NCBI RefSeq assembly: GCF_023555005.1
Contig: NZ_JAMJPJ010000003.1
Span: 62,001 to 126,000 of the forward strand
Length of the DNA stretch: 64,000 nucleotides
Reading direction: 5' to 3'
Source: Halomonas llamarensis
GTDB lineage: Bacteria; Pseudomonadota; Gammaproteobacteria; Pseudomonadales; Halomonadaceae
In this document: positions 1 to 10,101 of the stretch, piece after piece
How positions within the stretch are numbered: position 1 is the stretch's first letter
How the letters are laid out: every line of letters begins with the position of its first letter
Notes under the pieces: generated by a model
Told to the model about the DNA's origin: nothing
The model's database searches: none
Seen by the model: the letters and a program-made list of their open reading frames with translations, nothing else
Made by a program: the position numbers and the translations under genes

Positions 1-612
1 GCCGGGCAGCGGCGTGCGCTCGGCATAGAGCAGGGCTTGATACACGGCGTCGACCACGGCGCGGGGCGTAATCGTCGCGCCGGTGAAAGTGTCGAATTCA
101 CCGCCGTCTTTGGTTACCGCCCAGGCGCGCTCGGGCAGGCTGTCCAAGCGCAAACCGTTAAATTCGGTGACCCAATCGCTACGGCGCCGCTCGATTTTAT
201 CGCCAAGCCCCGGCGTTTCCTGATGCTCGGTGACGCGCACGCCGCTAATGTGCCGCTCGGCACCAATGCCCACCAGTAGATGTATGTCCCCGCTATAACC
301 TTCGTGGGTAACGACTGGGAGAATGATGATGCTTTTGTCTTGTGTTTGTATCGACCAGCCTTGAGCGGGGCCATGGTGACCAAGTGCTTGCGGCTCGGGT
401 AGGGCAAAGGCGCCTTCAAGAATACGCTCGATGCCAACGTTTGCTAGCGCTGGCGGCAACACCTCGCGTAGCTTTTGATGCTGATACACCTCGGCATTGG
501 TGGCAATACGTTCGGCGGTGAGCGCGCGAATCACCCCGACACTGCCAGCCGTGACCAGTGCAAACGCCCCGAGCGCTAACGCTCCCTGCTTGATCGCCGC
601 TTGCACTCTCAT
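1..612 (-). CDS. rsxG: Electron transport complex subunit RsxG/RnfG (partial, C-terminus cut by window edge)
   Basis: FMN-carrying subunit of the membrane Rnf/Rsx complex, which moves electrons between NADH and ferredoxin and in E. coli keeps SoxR reduced. The reading frame opens at 612 and stays open to base 1, giving 204 codons, close to the usual length of about 206, so only a few residues are missing. A hydrophobic N-terminal segment (about residues 8-28) is the membrane anchor. The covalent FMN motif is seen as FTGAT, with Thr180 as the expected attachment residue; most homologues have S at the first Thr position. The start ATG overlaps the rsxD stop as ATGA (609-612), so translation is probably coupled. 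rsxE would be expected to the left of the window. Confidence 0.93.
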   Translation of the reverse strand, partial: MRVQAAIKQGALALGAFALVTAGSVGVIRALTAERIATNAEVYQHQKLREVLPPALANVGIERILEGAFALPEPQALGHHGPAQGWSIQTQDKSIIILPVVTHEGYSGDIHLLVGIGAERHISGVRVTEHQETPGLGDKIERRRSDWVTEFNGLRLDSLPERAWAVTKDGGEFDTFTGATITPRAVVDAVYQALLYAERTPLPG

Positions 613-1658
613 GCCTCGCCTCCCGGTGGGCGCTGCCCGCGAGTCGTCTTCGCGTGCCCCATGACGCGCGGGTCGCTGTAAAGATCCAGCAGCGGCACAC
701 ACAGGTTCATCAACAGCACGGCAAATGCCACCGCGTCAGGGTAGGCACCGAAGGTGCGTATCAACATCACTAATGCGCCAATACCTGCGCCATAGATAAG
801 TTTGCCACGGCGGCTAGTGGCCGCTGAGACGGGGTCGGTGGCGATAAAAAACGCCCCGAAAATCGCTGCCCCGGTAAAAAGATGAAAACTTGGCGAGGCA
901 AAGTGACTGGGGTCGCCGGCATAAAACAGCGCCGCCAGCAGCGTCATGCTACCCAGCATTGCTACGGGAATATGCCAGCTGATGATGCGTTTGTAGAGCA
1001 AAAGCCCACCGCCTAAAAGCCATGCCCAACCACTGTGTTGCCAGGCATCAAGCGTGTCCGGCGGTAGCGGATTCGTCGCCCAGAATTCGCTGGCAAGCAC
1101 CGCTTCGCCTTTGTGTTTGAACGCGTCCAGCGGGGTGGCGCCGCTGGTCGCATCCCACTCGGCTGCGGGTAAAAGGCCCAACATTTGTGCCCACAGTGTC
1201 TCGGGTAGAAGCGGCTGCGGCGGCGACCAAAGCGTCATGTAGGTGGGGAAGGAGACTAAAAGTAGCGCATAGCCCACCATCGCCGGGTTGAAGGGGTTTT
1301 GCCCCAGCCCGCCGTAAAGCTGTTTAGCCACCACCACGGCAGCCACCATGCCCACGCTAATCAGCCACCACGGGCTTGCAGGGGGCAGCGCGACGCCCAG
1401 CAGCACGGCGGTGACCAGCGTGCTGGAGTCATTAAGCGCCGGGCGAATGGGGCGTTTACGCAGCGTCAGCACCGCCGCTTCCAGTGCCAAGCCAATGACC
1501 GTGGCGATCACGATATTGGCCAGCACGCCAGCACCGAAGTAATACGTCATCACGGCGATACCGGGCAGCGTAGCGATCAGTACCCAGCGCATCAGCACCG
1601 GCGTGCTGTTGGGTCGCTGGGCATTGACGGGCGTCGCCGTGTGATGCAAAAAGCTCAT
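609..1658 (-). CDS. rsxD: Electron transport complex subunit RsxD/RnfD
   Basis: Integral membrane subunit of the Rnf/Rsx complex. The 349-residue product is almost wholly hydrophobic with about ten membrane segments, the family's usual size. The segment DPVSAATSRRG near residue 280 is where the family carries its covalent FMN-threonine; a Thr is present there. LGQNPFNPAMVGYALLL near the middle is another family signature that can be read directly. It sits 16 bases downstream of rsxC and its stop overlaps the rsxG start, so it is an internal gene of the rsxABCDG operon. Confidence 0.95.
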   Translation of the reverse strand: MSFLHHTATPVNAQRPNSTPVLMRWVLIATLPGIAVMTYYFGAGVLANIVIATVIGLALEAAVLTLRKRPIRPALNDSSTLVTAVLLGVALPPASPWWLISVGMVAAVVVAKQLYGGLGQNPFNPAMVGYALLLVSFPTYMTLWSPPQPLLPETLWAQMLGLLPAAEWDATSGATPLDAFKHKGEAVLASEFWATNPLPPDTLDAWQHSGWAWLLGGGLLLYKRIISWHIPVAMLGSMTLLAALFYAGDPSHFASPSFHLFTGAAIFGAFFIATDPVSAATSRRGKLIYGAGIGALVMLIRTFGAYPDAVAFAVLLMNLCVPLLDLYSDPRVMGHAKTTRGQRPPGGEA

Positions 1659-1674
1659 CGTGGCGTTTGGCTCC

Positions 1675-3342
1675 TTAAGAGGTTGATGGCTTGCGGGCGG
1701 CAGATAGCTTGGCGTCAGCGGCTTTTAAGTTCTCCTGCGCCGTCGCGAGCTGGGTTTCCAGGTCTGAGAGGTCTTGCTGCGGGTCCTGTTGTGCTGCTCG
1801 GGCGAGCGTTTTTTCCGCTTTGCGCACGGCCGCTTTCGCCGCGGTTTGGGCGATACGTAGACTGCGTATATCGGCTTGATTGCTGGCGCCGTCGTTTTCC
1901 TCCGCTTGCGATGGACGTTTAGCTTGCGCGAGACGCGCCTCGCGCCGGGCCTGTTTCTCGGCTTCCTCGCGAGCTAAGCGCGCTTGGCGGAACTCGAAGC
2001 GGTGTTTGGCGTGCTCGGCTTTTGTCGCTTCGATGCGTTTAAGGCGCAGGCGTGCTTTGGCCTCGCGGTAATCATCCACTAGCGGGATATGGCTCGGGCA
2101 GACGTAACTGCAGGCACCGCACTCGATGCAGTCGAAAAGGTGGTAGCGTTCCAAGCGGGCGTCATCCCCTGCACGGGCATACCAATGCAGCTGCTGCGGC
2201 AGTAATGACGCCGGGCAAACGTCTTCACAGGCGCCGCAGCGGATACAGGGCGACTCCGTTGGCGCGGCTGGCAGCTCATCAGCCGTGGCGGCAATCAAGC
2301 AGTTGGTGGTCTTTCCCACCGGGGTGTCAAGGTCGGTTAACGCGACACCCATCATCGGCCCGCCATGAATCAGCGTCGTTAACTTGGCAGCGTTCAGGCC
2401 CGCGTGTTGCAACAATTCACGCATGGGCGTGCCAAGGCGTACGCGGTAATTGCCGGGGCGTGCGAGGGCATTGCCGGTCAGGGTGACGATTCGTGAGGTT
2501 AGCGGAGCGCCGTCGCGCACGGCGTGCAGCACTGCCGAGAGCGTGCCGGGGTTGTGGCACAGCACGCCGACATCGGCAGGCAAGCCGCCGCTGGGCACTT
2601 CGCGGTCGAGCAGCTTTTTAATCAGTTGGCGCTCACCGCCGCTGGGGTAGCGGGTCTCGATGACGTTGATCACCACCGGCAGCGGCAGGCTTTTAGGCAC
2701 CGCCGCTTCTAATGCGGCAATGGCCTCGGGCTTATTGTCCTCAATGCCGACGAGTATTTGTTCGGCGCCAGCAAGCTTGGCCATTAACTGCGCGCCTTCG
2801 AGCACGTCAGCCGCAAAGTGCCGTAGCGTCACGTCATCGGCGGTGATATAAGGCTCACACTCGGCGGCGTTGACCACCAGCGTATCGAGCGAATGGCGCT
2901 CACGCACGCGGGCTTTTACCTGCGTTGGGAAGCCCGCCCCACCAAGCCCGACAACACCACTGGTATCAAGCCGTTCAAGCAGAGTTTCAGGCTCTGCGGC
3001 GCGCCAATCCAGCGGTTTAAGGCGTGTCTCGGTATCTTTTTTATCACCTGCGTTACCCGTGTCTTTTTCAATGATGATGTGCGCCGTGTTTATTTCCACC
3101 ACCTTACCGCTAATGCTTGCGTGCAGGGCGCTTGAGATCATGTTGTCGGGCTGGGCGATCAACGTGCCAGTGTGCACCTGCTCGCCTACAGCTACGCAGG
3201 GCACAGCGGGGCGCCCGCTGTGTTGACTGAGTGGTAGAACGACCCGATCAGGAAGTGGCGTATCGCTTAAAGGGCGCTCGGTTGAACGGGTCTTGCGCTC
3301 GGGAGGGTAAACGCCGCCAGGAAAGTCAAACGCGCGCGACAT
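1675..3342 (-). CDS. rsxC: Electron transport complex subunit RsxC/RnfC
   Basis: NADH-side, peripheral subunit of the Rnf/Rsx complex. The start at 3342 ([10 protein letters not shown]) is chosen because GAGGAG lies just upstream and homology begins there; a longer frame to 3495 lies inside rsx[10 protein letters not shown] (residues 132-140) belongs to the FMN/NADH-binding fold shared with NuoF. Two 4Fe-4S motifs follow: [12 protein letters not shown] (366-377) and [12 protein letters not shown] (405-416). Residues about 430-555 form a charged Ala/Lys/Glu-rich coiled-coil tail; this C-terminal extension varies in length between species and is about 125 residues here. The gene overlaps the end of rsxB by 17 bases. 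Confidence 0.95.
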   Translation of the reverse strand: MSRAFDFPGGVYPPERKTRSTERPLSDTPLPDRVVLPLSQHSGRPAVPCVAVGEQVHTGTLIAQPDNMISSALHASISGKVVEINTAHIIIEKDTGNAGDKKDTETRLKPLDWRAAEPETLLERLDTSGVVGLGGAGFPTQVKARVRERHSLDTLVVNAAECEPYITADDVTLRHFAADVLEGAQLMAKLAGAEQILVGIEDNKPEAIAALEAAVPKSLPLPVVINVIETRYPSGGERQLIKKLLDREVPSGGLPADVGVLCHNPGTLSAVLHAVRDGAPLTSRIVTLTGNALARPGNYRVRLGTPMRELLQHAGLNAAKLTTLIHGGPMMGVALTDLDTPVGKTTNCLIAATADELPAAPTESPCIRCGACEDVCPASLLPQQLHWYARAGDDARLERYHLFDCIECGACSYVCPSHIPLVDDYREAKARLRLKRIEATKAEHAKHRFEFRQARLAREEAEKQARREARLAQAKRPSQAEENDGASNQADIRSLRIAQTAAKAAVRKAEKTLARAAQQDPQQDLSDLETQLATAQENLKAADAKLSAARKPSTS

Positions 3343-3934
3343 GGGGTGGCTCCTCGGCGCGGTCGCTGGCGATGAGGTCGGCGGTGGACGCGTTAACGAC
3401 CGGCTGCCACTGGGTGAGCGGTGTGCTTCGGGGCAGCATATCAATACAGTCGACCGGGCAGGGGGCAATGCACAGATCGCAGCCGGTGCATTCATCCTCG
3501 ATGACCGTGTGCATCTGTTTGGCGGCGCCGATAATGGCGTCGACCGGGCAGGCTTGAATGCACTTGGTGCAGCCGATGCACTCGTCCTCGCGGATGACGG
3601 CCACGCGCTCTTCGGCTTGGGACTCGCCGTCTAACGGTTCGGGCTCGCGCCCTAGCAAATCCGCTAAGGCGGCAATGGTACTTTCGCCTCCCGGCGGGCA
3701 TTTGTTGATGGCATCCCCTTCGTTGATCGCTTCAGCGTAGGGGCGGCACCCCGGATAGCCACACTGGCCGCACTGCGTTTGCGGCAGTAAGGCATCGATT
3801 TTCTCCACCAGCGGGTTACCTTTGACTTTAAACCGCTCACTCACAAAGCCTAATAGTGCGCCAAAGCCCACGCCGAGACCGGCCAGCACGGCAATGGCGC
3901 TCAATAACGAAATCAGCGTATTGGATGCCTGCAT
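3326..3934 (-). CDS. rsxB: Electron transport complex subunit RsxB/RnfB, polyferredoxin
   Basis: Iron-sulfur subunit that passes electrons into the Rnf/Rsx membrane core. The 202-residue protein has an N-terminal membrane anchor (about residues 8-30), a Fe-S (FeS4) domain with Cys55, Cys58, Cys63 and Cys79, and two 4Fe-4S ferredoxin motifs with Cys119/122/125/129 and Cys149/152/155/159. All expected cysteines are present. Length is slightly above the E. coli form (192). The stop lies 17 bases inside rsxC, consistent with one polycistronic message. Confidence 0.96.
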   Translation of the reverse strand: MQASNTLISLLSAIAVLAGLGVGFGALLGFVSERFKVKGNPLVEKIDALLPQTQCGQCGYPGCRPYAEAINEGDAINKCPPGGESTIAALADLLGREPEPLDGESQAEERVAVIREDECIGCTKCIQACPVDAIIGAAKQMHTVIEDECTGCDLCIAPCPVDCIDMLPRSTPLTQWQPVVNASTADLIASDRAEEPPHVARV

Positions 3935-3965
3935 GGCGGGATCCTCGCAGAGGGAGTCAACAACG

Positions 3966-4547
3966 TTAGAGCTGAACGAGACCAGAAAAGCCTAAAAAGG
4001 CCAACGACATTAAGCTTGCCGTAATCATCGCAATCGCCGCGCCTTGAAAGGGTTTGGGGATATCGGCTGTGCCCAAGCGCTCGCGCAGAGCCGCAAACAG
4101 CACCAGAATCAGCGAAAACCCGAGCGCGGCACCAAAGCCGTAAAGCGTGGTATGGAAAAAACTCAGCTCGCGGTTGAGCGACAAAAGCGCCACCCCCAGC
4201 ACTGCGCAGTTGGTGGTAATCAGCGGCAGAAAGATGCCCAGCACTTGGTGCAAAAGCGGGCTCATGTAGCGCACCATCACCTCGGTAAACTGTACCACCG
4301 CCGCGATCACCACAATAAAGCTAATGGTGCGTAAGTAGGTCACCTCCAGCGGTACCAGCAAGCCGTGATACACCACGTAGCTCGCCGCCGAGGCGAGCGT
4401 GAGTACAAAGGTCGTGGCCGCCGACATACCCACGGCGGATTCCAGCTTATTTGAGACCCCCATAAAGGGGCAGAGCCCCAAAAACTGGACCAGGACAAAA
4501 TTGTTGACCAGCGCGGTGCCGATCAGGATGACGAACAGTTCGCTCAT
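3966..4547 (-). CDS. rsxA: Electron transport complex subunit RsxA/RnfA
   Basis: Six-helix membrane subunit of the Rnf/Rsx complex, homologous to NqrE. The 193-residue product matches the family's usual length and is hydrophobic throughout; the segment [16 protein letters not shown] (about residues 24-39) and [13 protein letters not shown] near residue 112 each carry one of the cysteines that hold the intramembrane Fe-S cluster in this family. It is the first gene of the rsx operon, 28 bases downstream of metG on the same strand, so it may share the metG transcript. Confidence 0.95.
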   Translation of the reverse strand: MSELFVILIGTALVNNFVLVQFLGLCPFMGVSNKLESAVGMSAATTFVLTLASAASYVVYHGLLVPLEVTYLRTISFIVVIAAVVQFTEVMVRYMSPLLHQVLGIFLPLITTNCAVLGVALLSLNRELSFFHTTLYGFGAALGFSLILVLFAALRERLGTADIPKPFQGAAIAMITASLMSLAFLGFSGLVQL

Positions 4548-4575
4548 CGGTGACTCAGGTTATTAGTTGATCTGG

Positions 4576-6630
4576 TTAGGTAACACGCTGCCCCGGTTCG
4601 GCACCCGCATCCGGTGAGAGCAGGTAAATACCGTCGTCGTTAGCAGAGGCAAGTACCATGCCTTCGGAAACGCCAAAGCGCATCTTGCGAGGCGCAAGGT
4701 TGGCGACCATGACCGTTAGGCGACCTTCCAGCGCTTCCGGCGCGTAGGAGGCACGAATACCGGAGAAAACGTTACGCGTTTCGCCGCCAAGATCCAGTGT
4801 CAACTGCAGCAGCTTGTCAGCGCCTTCAACGTACTGCGCCTTGGCGATACGGGCAATGCGCAGGTCAACTTTCATGAAGTCATCGAAGCTGACCTCATCG
4901 GCAACAGGATCATCCGTAAGCGGCCCTTTGGGGGCGTCTTTGAGTTTTTGTTCTTCCACGAGATCTTCCTTGGATGCCTCAATCATAGCATCGATTTTGT
5001 CGCGCTCTACGCGAGTCATCAGCGGCTTGAACTTATTGATGGCATGGTTTGACAGCACCTCGTGGCGACTATGCCAGTCAAGCGTTGCCAGGTTTAAGAA
5101 CGCTTGCGCCTCTTTAGCCATGGCTGGCACAACCGGCGCGAGATAAACCATCAGCTGACGGAATAGATTAATGCCCATCGAGCAAATATCGAGTACTTCT
5201 TGCTCGCGGCCATCTTGCTTGGCGAGCACCCATGGCTCGGCATCGGCGATGTAGGTGTTGGCTTCGTCGGCCAGCTCCATGATGTGGCGCATTGCACGAC
5301 TGAATTCGCGGGCTTCATAGTCAGCGGCGATATCATCGCCGGCGGCGATAAAGCTTGCCAGCATCTGCGGATCGGCGCAGCTTGACGATAGCGTGCCGCC
5401 GCCAATTTTTTTCACAAAACCCGCGCAACGGCTGGCGATGTTGATAACTTTGCCGACCAAATCGCTATTTACTCGCGCGGTAAAATCGTCAAGATTCAGG
5501 TCGAGATCGTCCACCTTGGAAGTGAGCTTAGCAGCGAAGTAGTAGCGCAGGTACTCGGGGTTGAGGTAATCGGCATAGGTGGCGGCCTTAATAAAGGTGC
5601 CGCGGGATTTTGACATCTTGGCGCCATCGACGGTGACAAAGCCGTGGCAGTTGACCGCCGTGGGCGTGCGAAAGTCAGCGCCGTGGAGCATGGCGGGCCA
5701 GAACAGCGCGTGGAAGTAGACGATATCTTTGCCGATAAAGTGGTACACCTCAGCATCGGAGCCTGGTTGCCAGAAACTATCGAAATCGATGCCTTCGCGC
5801 TCGCACAGGTTCTTAAAACTGGCGAGATAGCCAATCGGCGCGTCGAGCCAAACATAAAAATATTTACCCGGCGCATCGGGGATTTCAAAGCCGAAGTAAG
5901 GCGCATCGCGGGAGATATCCCACTCGTTGAAGCCCGACTCAAACCACTCCATCAGTTTGTTGCGAATTTGCGGCTGCACGTGACCGTCATTAATCCACTT
6001 CTGCATAAAGTCGGCAAAATCCGGCAGCTTAAAGAAGTAGTGGGTGGAGCTGCGTACTTCCGGTGTTGCTCCGGAAATCGCGGAGACCGGGTCGATTAGC
6101 TCCGCCGGGGTGTACGTCGCACCGCATTTTTCGCAGTTATCGCCGTATTGGTCCTCGGCGTGGCACTTCGGGCAGGTGCCCTTGATAAAACGGTCGGCGA
6201 GAAAGAGGCCTTTTTGCGGGTCGAACATTTGCTCGATATCTCGCGTGGCGATGTGGCCTTTATCGCGCAGGCGCGTGTAAATCAGCTCACTGAAATAACG
6301 GTTTTCTGTCGAATGGGTGGAATGGTAGTTATCAAAGTTGACGCCAAAGCGAGCAAAGTCGGCTTGGTGAGCGTGGGAGACACGCTCGATCAACGCTTCA
6401 GATGTAATGCCCTCTTGTTCGGCGCGCAGCATGATCGCGGTACCGTGCGCATCATCGGCGCAGACATAGTAGCACTGCTGACCACGGCTTTTCTGGAAGC
6501 GCACCCAGATATCGGTCTGAATGTATTCCAGCAGGTGACCGAGGTGAATGTCGCCGTTGGCGTAGGGGAGCGCGCTGGTAACCAGGATTTTGCGCGTGGC
6601 GGTATGGGACATAGGTAATGACATTTCCAT
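4576..6630 (-). CDS. metG: Methionine-tRNA ligase
   Basis: Charges tRNA-Met with methionine in the cytoplasm. The 684-residue product is the long, dimeric MetG1-type form. Visible motifs are the HIGH-like [10 protein letters not shown] near residue 25, a zinc-binding insertion with CPKC and CEKC pairs, the KMSKS loop as AKMSKSRG, and a C-terminal EMAPII/tRNA-binding domain (last 110 residues, starting near [12 protein letters not shown]). In-frame ATGs occur at 6630, 6624 and 6612; none has a convincing ribosome-binding site, and 6612 (MSHTATRK) is an equally good start. In many gammaproteobacteria metG lies beside apbC; here apbC is about 57 kb away. Confidence 0.96.
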   Translation of the reverse strand: MEMSLPMSHTATRKILVTSALPYANGDIHLGHLLEYIQTDIWVRFQKSRGQQCYYVCADDAHGTAIMLRAEQEGITSEALIERVSHAHQADFARFGVNFDNYHSTHSTENRYFSELIYTRLRDKGHIATRDIEQMFDPQKGLFLADRFIKGTCPKCHAEDQYGDNCEKCGATYTPAELIDPVSAISGATPEVRSSTHYFFKLPDFADFMQKWINDGHVQPQIRNKLMEWFESGFNEWDISRDAPYFGFEIPDAPGKYFYVWLDAPIGYLASFKNLCEREGIDFDSFWQPGSDAEVYHFIGKDIVYFHALFWPAMLHGADFRTPTAVNCHGFVTVDGAKMSKSRGTFIKAATYADYLNPEYLRYYFAAKLTSKVDDLDLNLDDFTARVNSDLVGKVINIASRCAGFVKKIGGGTLSSSCADPQMLASFIAAGDDIAADYEAREFSRAMRHIMELADEANTYIADAEPWVLAKQDGREQEVLDICSMGINLFRQLMVYLAPVVPAMAKEAQAFLNLATLDWHSRHEVLSNHAINKFKPLMTRVERDKIDAMIEASKEDLVEEQKLKDAPKGPLTDDPVADEVSFDDFMKVDLRIARIAKAQYVEGADKLLQLTLDLGGETRNVFSGIRASYAPEALEGRLTVMVANLAPRKMRFGVSEGMVLASANDDGIYLLSPDAGAEPGQRVT

Positions 6631-6708
6631 TGACGTCAGCAGACTGTAAGCAAAGACGGCAAAGCAGCCGATGCTTCGCCGGTGACAAGGTAGTAGGGCG
6701 TGGGCTTG

Positions 6709-6990
6709 TTAGTAGAGCGCTTGCTCTTCTAGCACCACTTCGCGCAAAAGGGCTAAAAAGAGTTTATCGGCTTCAGAGTGCTCGGCCGAGTCTTCAGGAA
6801 TATGCACGCTGGTGGTGTCGGAGATTTCATTGGCCACCCGGGCCATCACTTCAGGCGTGCTTCCATTGGCAAACTCTTTGCGTGCGACTTCAAGCGACTG
6901 CTCTAAAATTTTTGGGTCTTGCAAAAGCTTACGAATAAAGCCCTGCAGCTCATTAATAATACGTGTTTTTTGAATTTCTGAAGCGGACAT
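6709..6990 (-). CDS. Uncharacterised small acidic protein, 93 residues
   Basis: I do not recognise a named family. The start at 6990 (MSASEIQKTR) is supported by AAGGAG spaced 7 bases from the ATG; the same frame extends to 7113 without a site. The product is soluble, mostly helical in appearance, and acidic in its C-terminal half, with no Cys and no membrane segment. It sits between metG and an acyltransferase gene on the same strand, with gaps of 78 and 125 bases, so it could be co-transcribed with metG. Function is unknown. Confidence 0.7.
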   Translation of the reverse strand: MSASEIQKTRIINELQGFIRKLLQDPKILEQSLEVARKEFANGSTPEVMARVANEISDTTSVHIPEDSAEHSEADKLFLALLREVVLEEQALY

Positions 6991-7115
6991 AAAGGTTCTC
7001 CTTAACGACCCGGCTTGGTCTCGCCAATAACTGCATGGACCATAGCATTTTTTGCCTTTCAGGGCATGATGCGACGTGCATCGTGTTCGGTGTGCATTGT
7101 ATAAAAATAGCATGC

Positions 7116-8330
7116 TTACATCGTCAGGCGTCCCGCTTTGTGTTTTACCGGGTTGGCGTATTGCGCCAGCCAGTAAGGCCGTAAATGCTCGGGCACGGTG
7201 GCCAGGCGCGCTTGGAATCGCTCGCGATCCTGGCGGGTGATGGCCTTGCAGGCGACAAGTTCGGGGGCATCGCCAAGCGCTTCCAACGCAAGATAATGGC
7301 TTGGGTACAGCCGGTAGCCGCCAATCACTTGGCGATCAATTTCCGCGGCGACTTCATCCGGGGTTGCCATGTCGGTGCCAATCGGAGTGCCGAAGCGCAG
7401 TTGAACCCGCCCCTTGCCCCCGGTAATGCCGGCCACAATAGACTTAATATCTTCAAACTCGCTTTTGGCATAACTGCCTTGAGTGTCGATATCGTGCAGC
7501 TCTTGGGCTTTTTGTGTATCGCAAGGGTCAAATTCGTAACTGATCGAGACAGGCACTAGCTTGAGCTCGGCGATGGCGTCGCCAAAATTGGCTTGGCGAT
7601 CAGCACCACGGCGCGCAATGGTTAGCATCTTAATAATAGCGGGGTCAGTGTGGTCGATGCCGTTTTTTGCCCGCCCTTCGCGTTGCGCCATCCAAATGGA
7701 GTGTTCATCCACGGTGATGGAGTGGCGAATATAGGCCGACAACTGCTGGTAAGCGGCGAGCATGGCACGCTTACCACGCGCACTACGCGGGACAATAAAG
7801 CTTTTATTAAGCCGCATCAGGTCGGTGACGTAGGGCTTTTTCAACAGGTTATCGCCAATAGCAATACGCACGGTATCGCGGTTTGCCTGATACAGGGCGT
7901 AGTTCACAAATGCCGGATCAAGTGAAATATCACGGTGATTGCCGATAAAAAGGTAGGCGCTATTCTCATCCAGCTTATCCAGTCCCGCGACCTCAAACGC
8001 GTCGGTTGAGGTGCGGATCATGCGCTCCATGTAACTTGCGATACGCATTTGAAAATCGTACACGGTTTTGACGCCTTTCACCTCGCGGCGCACGGCGTGG
8101 CTTGCCAGCGCGCGGGCAAGCGGGGGTGCCCAGCGGGCAAGCCGGGGCAGGCGGAAACGCGTTAGGGCATTGAGTAGTTCACTATCGCGTGAAAGGCGAG
8201 CAAGCACGTCGGCCACTTCATGATCCAGGTACGGGCGAACCTCGGCCCAAGGGTCGTCAGTGTTTGCTGTGTGTGTATTGGCGCGCGTGGTGGCGCCGGT
8301 AGCGTTGGTCTCAGTCATGCGATCCGTCAA
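7116..8330 (-). CDS. Glycerolipid (1-acyl-sn-glycerol-3-phosphate type) acyltransferase family protein
   Basis: Member of the PlsC/LPLAT superfamily that transfers acyl groups to glycerolipids. The motif NHRDISLDPAF near residue 130 occupies the place of the catalytic NHX4D box, with one extra residue between His and Asp (HX5D), and FIVPRSARGKR plus WMAQREGRAKNG match the later conserved blocks (the substrate-phosphate binding Arg and the EGR block). At 404 residues it is longer than canonical PlsC (about 245) because of N- and C-terminal extensions. No clear membrane anchor is seen. The exact acyl acceptor cannot be told from sequence. It lies 49 bases downstream of the rdgC stop. Confidence 0.8.
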   Translation of the reverse strand: MTDRMTETNATGATTRANTHTANTDDPWAEVRPYLDHEVADVLARLSRDSELLNALTRFRLPRLARWAPPLARALASHAVRREVKGVKTVYDFQMRIASYMERMIRTSTDAFEVAGLDKLDENSAYLFIGNHRDISLDPAFVNYALYQANRDTVRIAIGDNLLKKPYVTDLMRLNKSFIVPRSARGKRAMLAAYQQLSAYIRHSITVDEHSIWMAQREGRAKNGIDHTDPAIIKMLTIARRGADRQANFGDAIAELKLVPVSISYEFDPCDTQKAQELHDIDTQGSYAKSEFEDIKSIVAGITGGKGRVQLRFGTPIGTDMATPDEVAAEIDRQVIGGYRLYPSHYLALEALGDAPELVACKAITRQDRERFQARLATVPEHLRPYWLAQYANPVKHKAGRLTM

Positions 8331-8379
8331 AATAGATAGCGATGCGAAAAGGTGTCATCCAAGCGTTATACGCAAATAT

Positions 8380-9330
8380 CTAGGATGGCGATTGGGATTG
8401 TGTTTCACCACCTAGCCAGCCGATTAAGCGCTCGATGTCTTCAGTCAATGCTTGCGCCATCAAGATAAAATCGGTTTCTAACCGGAGGAGGGCATCGTCA
8501 CCGTCGTCGGCGTGGTCAGCTTCCTCGATCAGTGCGTCGCCAAAGCGAAGTGATTTCAGCGCCAGGTCATCGTGTAAGACAAAGCTTAGCCGTCCTTCGA
8601 TCCCTAGCGCCAGCTTGCTCGCCTGGCGGCCGGTGTCTAAAAGCTGCTGAATATCGTCACCGTCAAGATCCACTTGGCGCGCCCGCAGTACGCCGTCGTC
8701 GCCTTTGGCTTTGAGCTCGACCTGATCGCTAAGCTGCATATCCGTTGGGCGCGTTGTCGGGTCGTTAAGCCAGGTCGTCATCGCGCGAATGGGCAGCGTT
8801 TGCGTGGCCAGTGGCGTAACTTTTAAGCTACCGAGCGTTTCTCGCAGCAAGTCTAAAACTTCTTCTGCCCGGGTGCGGGAGCTTGCGTTAATGCCGATGA
8901 GCCCACGGCGTGTATCCCACCAAAGGTCTGTTTTTTGGCTGCGGACGAAAGCACGTGGCAACAGCGCTTCGGTGATTTGCTCTTTGAGCGCGGTTTTTTC
9001 TTTGCGGGTGACCTTGCGGCTCTCGCTTGCCTCAATGTTAGCCACCTGATCTTCCAGCTCTTCTTTGACCACGGAAGCCGGCAGTAGGCGTTCTTGGCGC
9101 AGGGCGGAGAGCAGCCGGTGCCCTTGAATTTCGTGCACGTATTGCCCGCTACCCAAGCGGCCACCAGGCGCTGTCCAGCCCAGTCGACGCGCATCGGCAC
9201 TGCCGAGCGGTCGGGCCGCGTGCGCTTCTAGGGCATCACCTAACGCGTCGAGGGGGGGAGTTTGCGCACTTTCTTGAGCGTCTCCCAATGCGCCGTGAAG
9301 GCGGTATAACAGCAGGTTTTTAAACCACAT
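8380..9330 (-). CDS. rdgC: Recombination-associated protein RdgC
   Basis: Nucleoid-associated DNA-binding protein that forms ring dimers and limits RecA activity. The characteristic N-terminus MWFKNLLLYRL sets the start at 9330; the frame extends upstream to 9360 but the extra ten residues are not family-like. At 316 residues it is slightly longer than E. coli RdgC (303); an Ala/Gly-rich insertion near residues 18-35 accounts for it. DLWWDTRRGLIGIN and the conserved helical C-terminus are visible. It is divergent from the thioesterase gene at 9501. Confidence 0.93.
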   Translation of the reverse strand: MWFKNLLLYRLHGALGDAQESAQTPPLDALGDALEAHAARPLGSADARRLGWTAPGGRLGSGQYVHEIQGHRLLSALRQERLLPASVVKEELEDQVANIEASESRKVTRKEKTALKEQITEALLPRAFVRSQKTDLWWDTRRGLIGINASSRTRAEEVLDLLRETLGSLKVTPLATQTLPIRAMTTWLNDPTTRPTDMQLSDQVELKAKGDDGVLRARQVDLDGDDIQQLLDTGRQASKLALGIEGRLSFVLHDDLALKSLRFGDALIEEADHADDGDDALLRLETDFILMAQALTEDIERLIGWLGGETQSQSPS

Positions 9331-9500
9331 ATCGCCTGTCCTAAAGAAAAGGGCGATCATTATGGCGAAAGCGGCGCCTGCCTGCCAGCACGATTACTGA
9401 ATCCAAGTGCCAAGGTATGCGACTGTTGTATGTGTTTCAAACTTGTGTTTGATTTAGTCTTTCGCACATTGCACATATATAAAAGATAGGAGGCTTGATA

Positions 9501-9938
9501 ATGAGCGATTTATTCTCACGCACGGCACTGCGGGTTCGCGGCTATCATTTGGATGGCTACGGTCATGTCAATAACGCGCGCTATTTAGAGTTTATGGAAG
9601 AAGGGCGCTGGGCGTTCTTTGATGAGCATCCCGTGTTAATAAAAGAGCTGCATCAAGCGGGTAAGGCTTTTGTGGTGGTGAACTTAAACATCGATTATCG
9701 CGCCGCCGCGGTGGCCGGTGATGATCTGGTGGTGTTAACCGGTATGGTGGAGGTTGGTGATCGCAGTGCTGTTTGCCACCATCAGATTGTTCGCCGCCAG
9801 GATAGTGCTTTGGTCGCAAAAGCGGACCTGACCTTTGTGCTGCTAGATGTGAAAGCCAATAAAGCCTCACCGATTGAGGGCGATGTGCGTGAAGCGCTGA
9901 ATACGCTCATCCTGAGTAAAGAGGCGTTTAGCGTTTAG
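9501..9938 (+). CDS. Acyl-CoA thioesterase, hotdog fold (YbgC/FadM type)
   Basis: Small 4-hydroxybenzoyl-CoA thioesterase-like enzyme that hydrolyses acyl-CoA. HLDGYGHVNNARYLEFMEEGRW (spanning residues about 14-35) contains the catalytic-Asp/Asn and helix motif of the hotdog family; the expected D-x-x-x-H-V-N-N pattern is present. The ATG at 9501 is chosen over an in-frame TTG at 9495 because AGGAGG (9488-9493) is ideally spaced, 7 bases, from it. Length 145 is normal. It stands between divergent rdgC and gyrA, and its physiological substrate cannot be deduced. Confidence 0.85.
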   Translation: MSDLFSRTALRVRGYHLDGYGHVNNARYLEFMEEGRWAFFDEHPVLIKELHQAGKAFVVVNLNIDYRAAAVAGDDLVVLTGMVEVGDRSAVCHHQIVRRQDSALVAKADLTFVLLDVKANKASPIEGDVREALNTLILSKEAFSV

Positions 9939-9990
9939 GCCAAAGGCAGAGGGAATCCTGCTTACCCTGACTGCCCTTGCCGCGTCTGTA

Positions 9991-10000
9991 ATGGTATGAT
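9991..10000 (+). promoter_or_regulatory. Candidate extended -10 promoter of gyrA
   Basis: TGGTATGAT forms an extended -10 element (TG-N-TATGAT) about 100 bases upstream of the gyrA ATG; there is no good -35 hexamer at 16-18 bases, which extended -10 promoters tolerate. This is a pattern match only. Confidence 0.4.
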
Positions 10001-10101
10001 GTTGCGGTATTTGCGCGCCGCCGTGTTGTATGACCCAAGGCGGTATTTTTAAGCGCTTTCAACTCTCGCAGTGCCAAAGCAGTGCAAAGGATCTGACTTT
10101 C

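Noticed and set aside
1299..1922. 207-codon plus-strand open frame across rsxD/rsxC
   Set aside because: His/Arg/Gln-rich translation, no ribosome-binding site, and it covers the ends of two certain genes on the other strand.
3343..3495. Longer rsxC start at 3495
   Set aside because: The extra 51 residues are Pro/Ser-rich, lie within rsxB and lack a ribosome-binding site; GAGGAG supports 3342.
10030..10101. Longer gyrA start at 10030
   Set aside because: The conserved N-terminus and exact E. coli numbering (Ser83, Asp87, Tyr122) are obtained with 10102.
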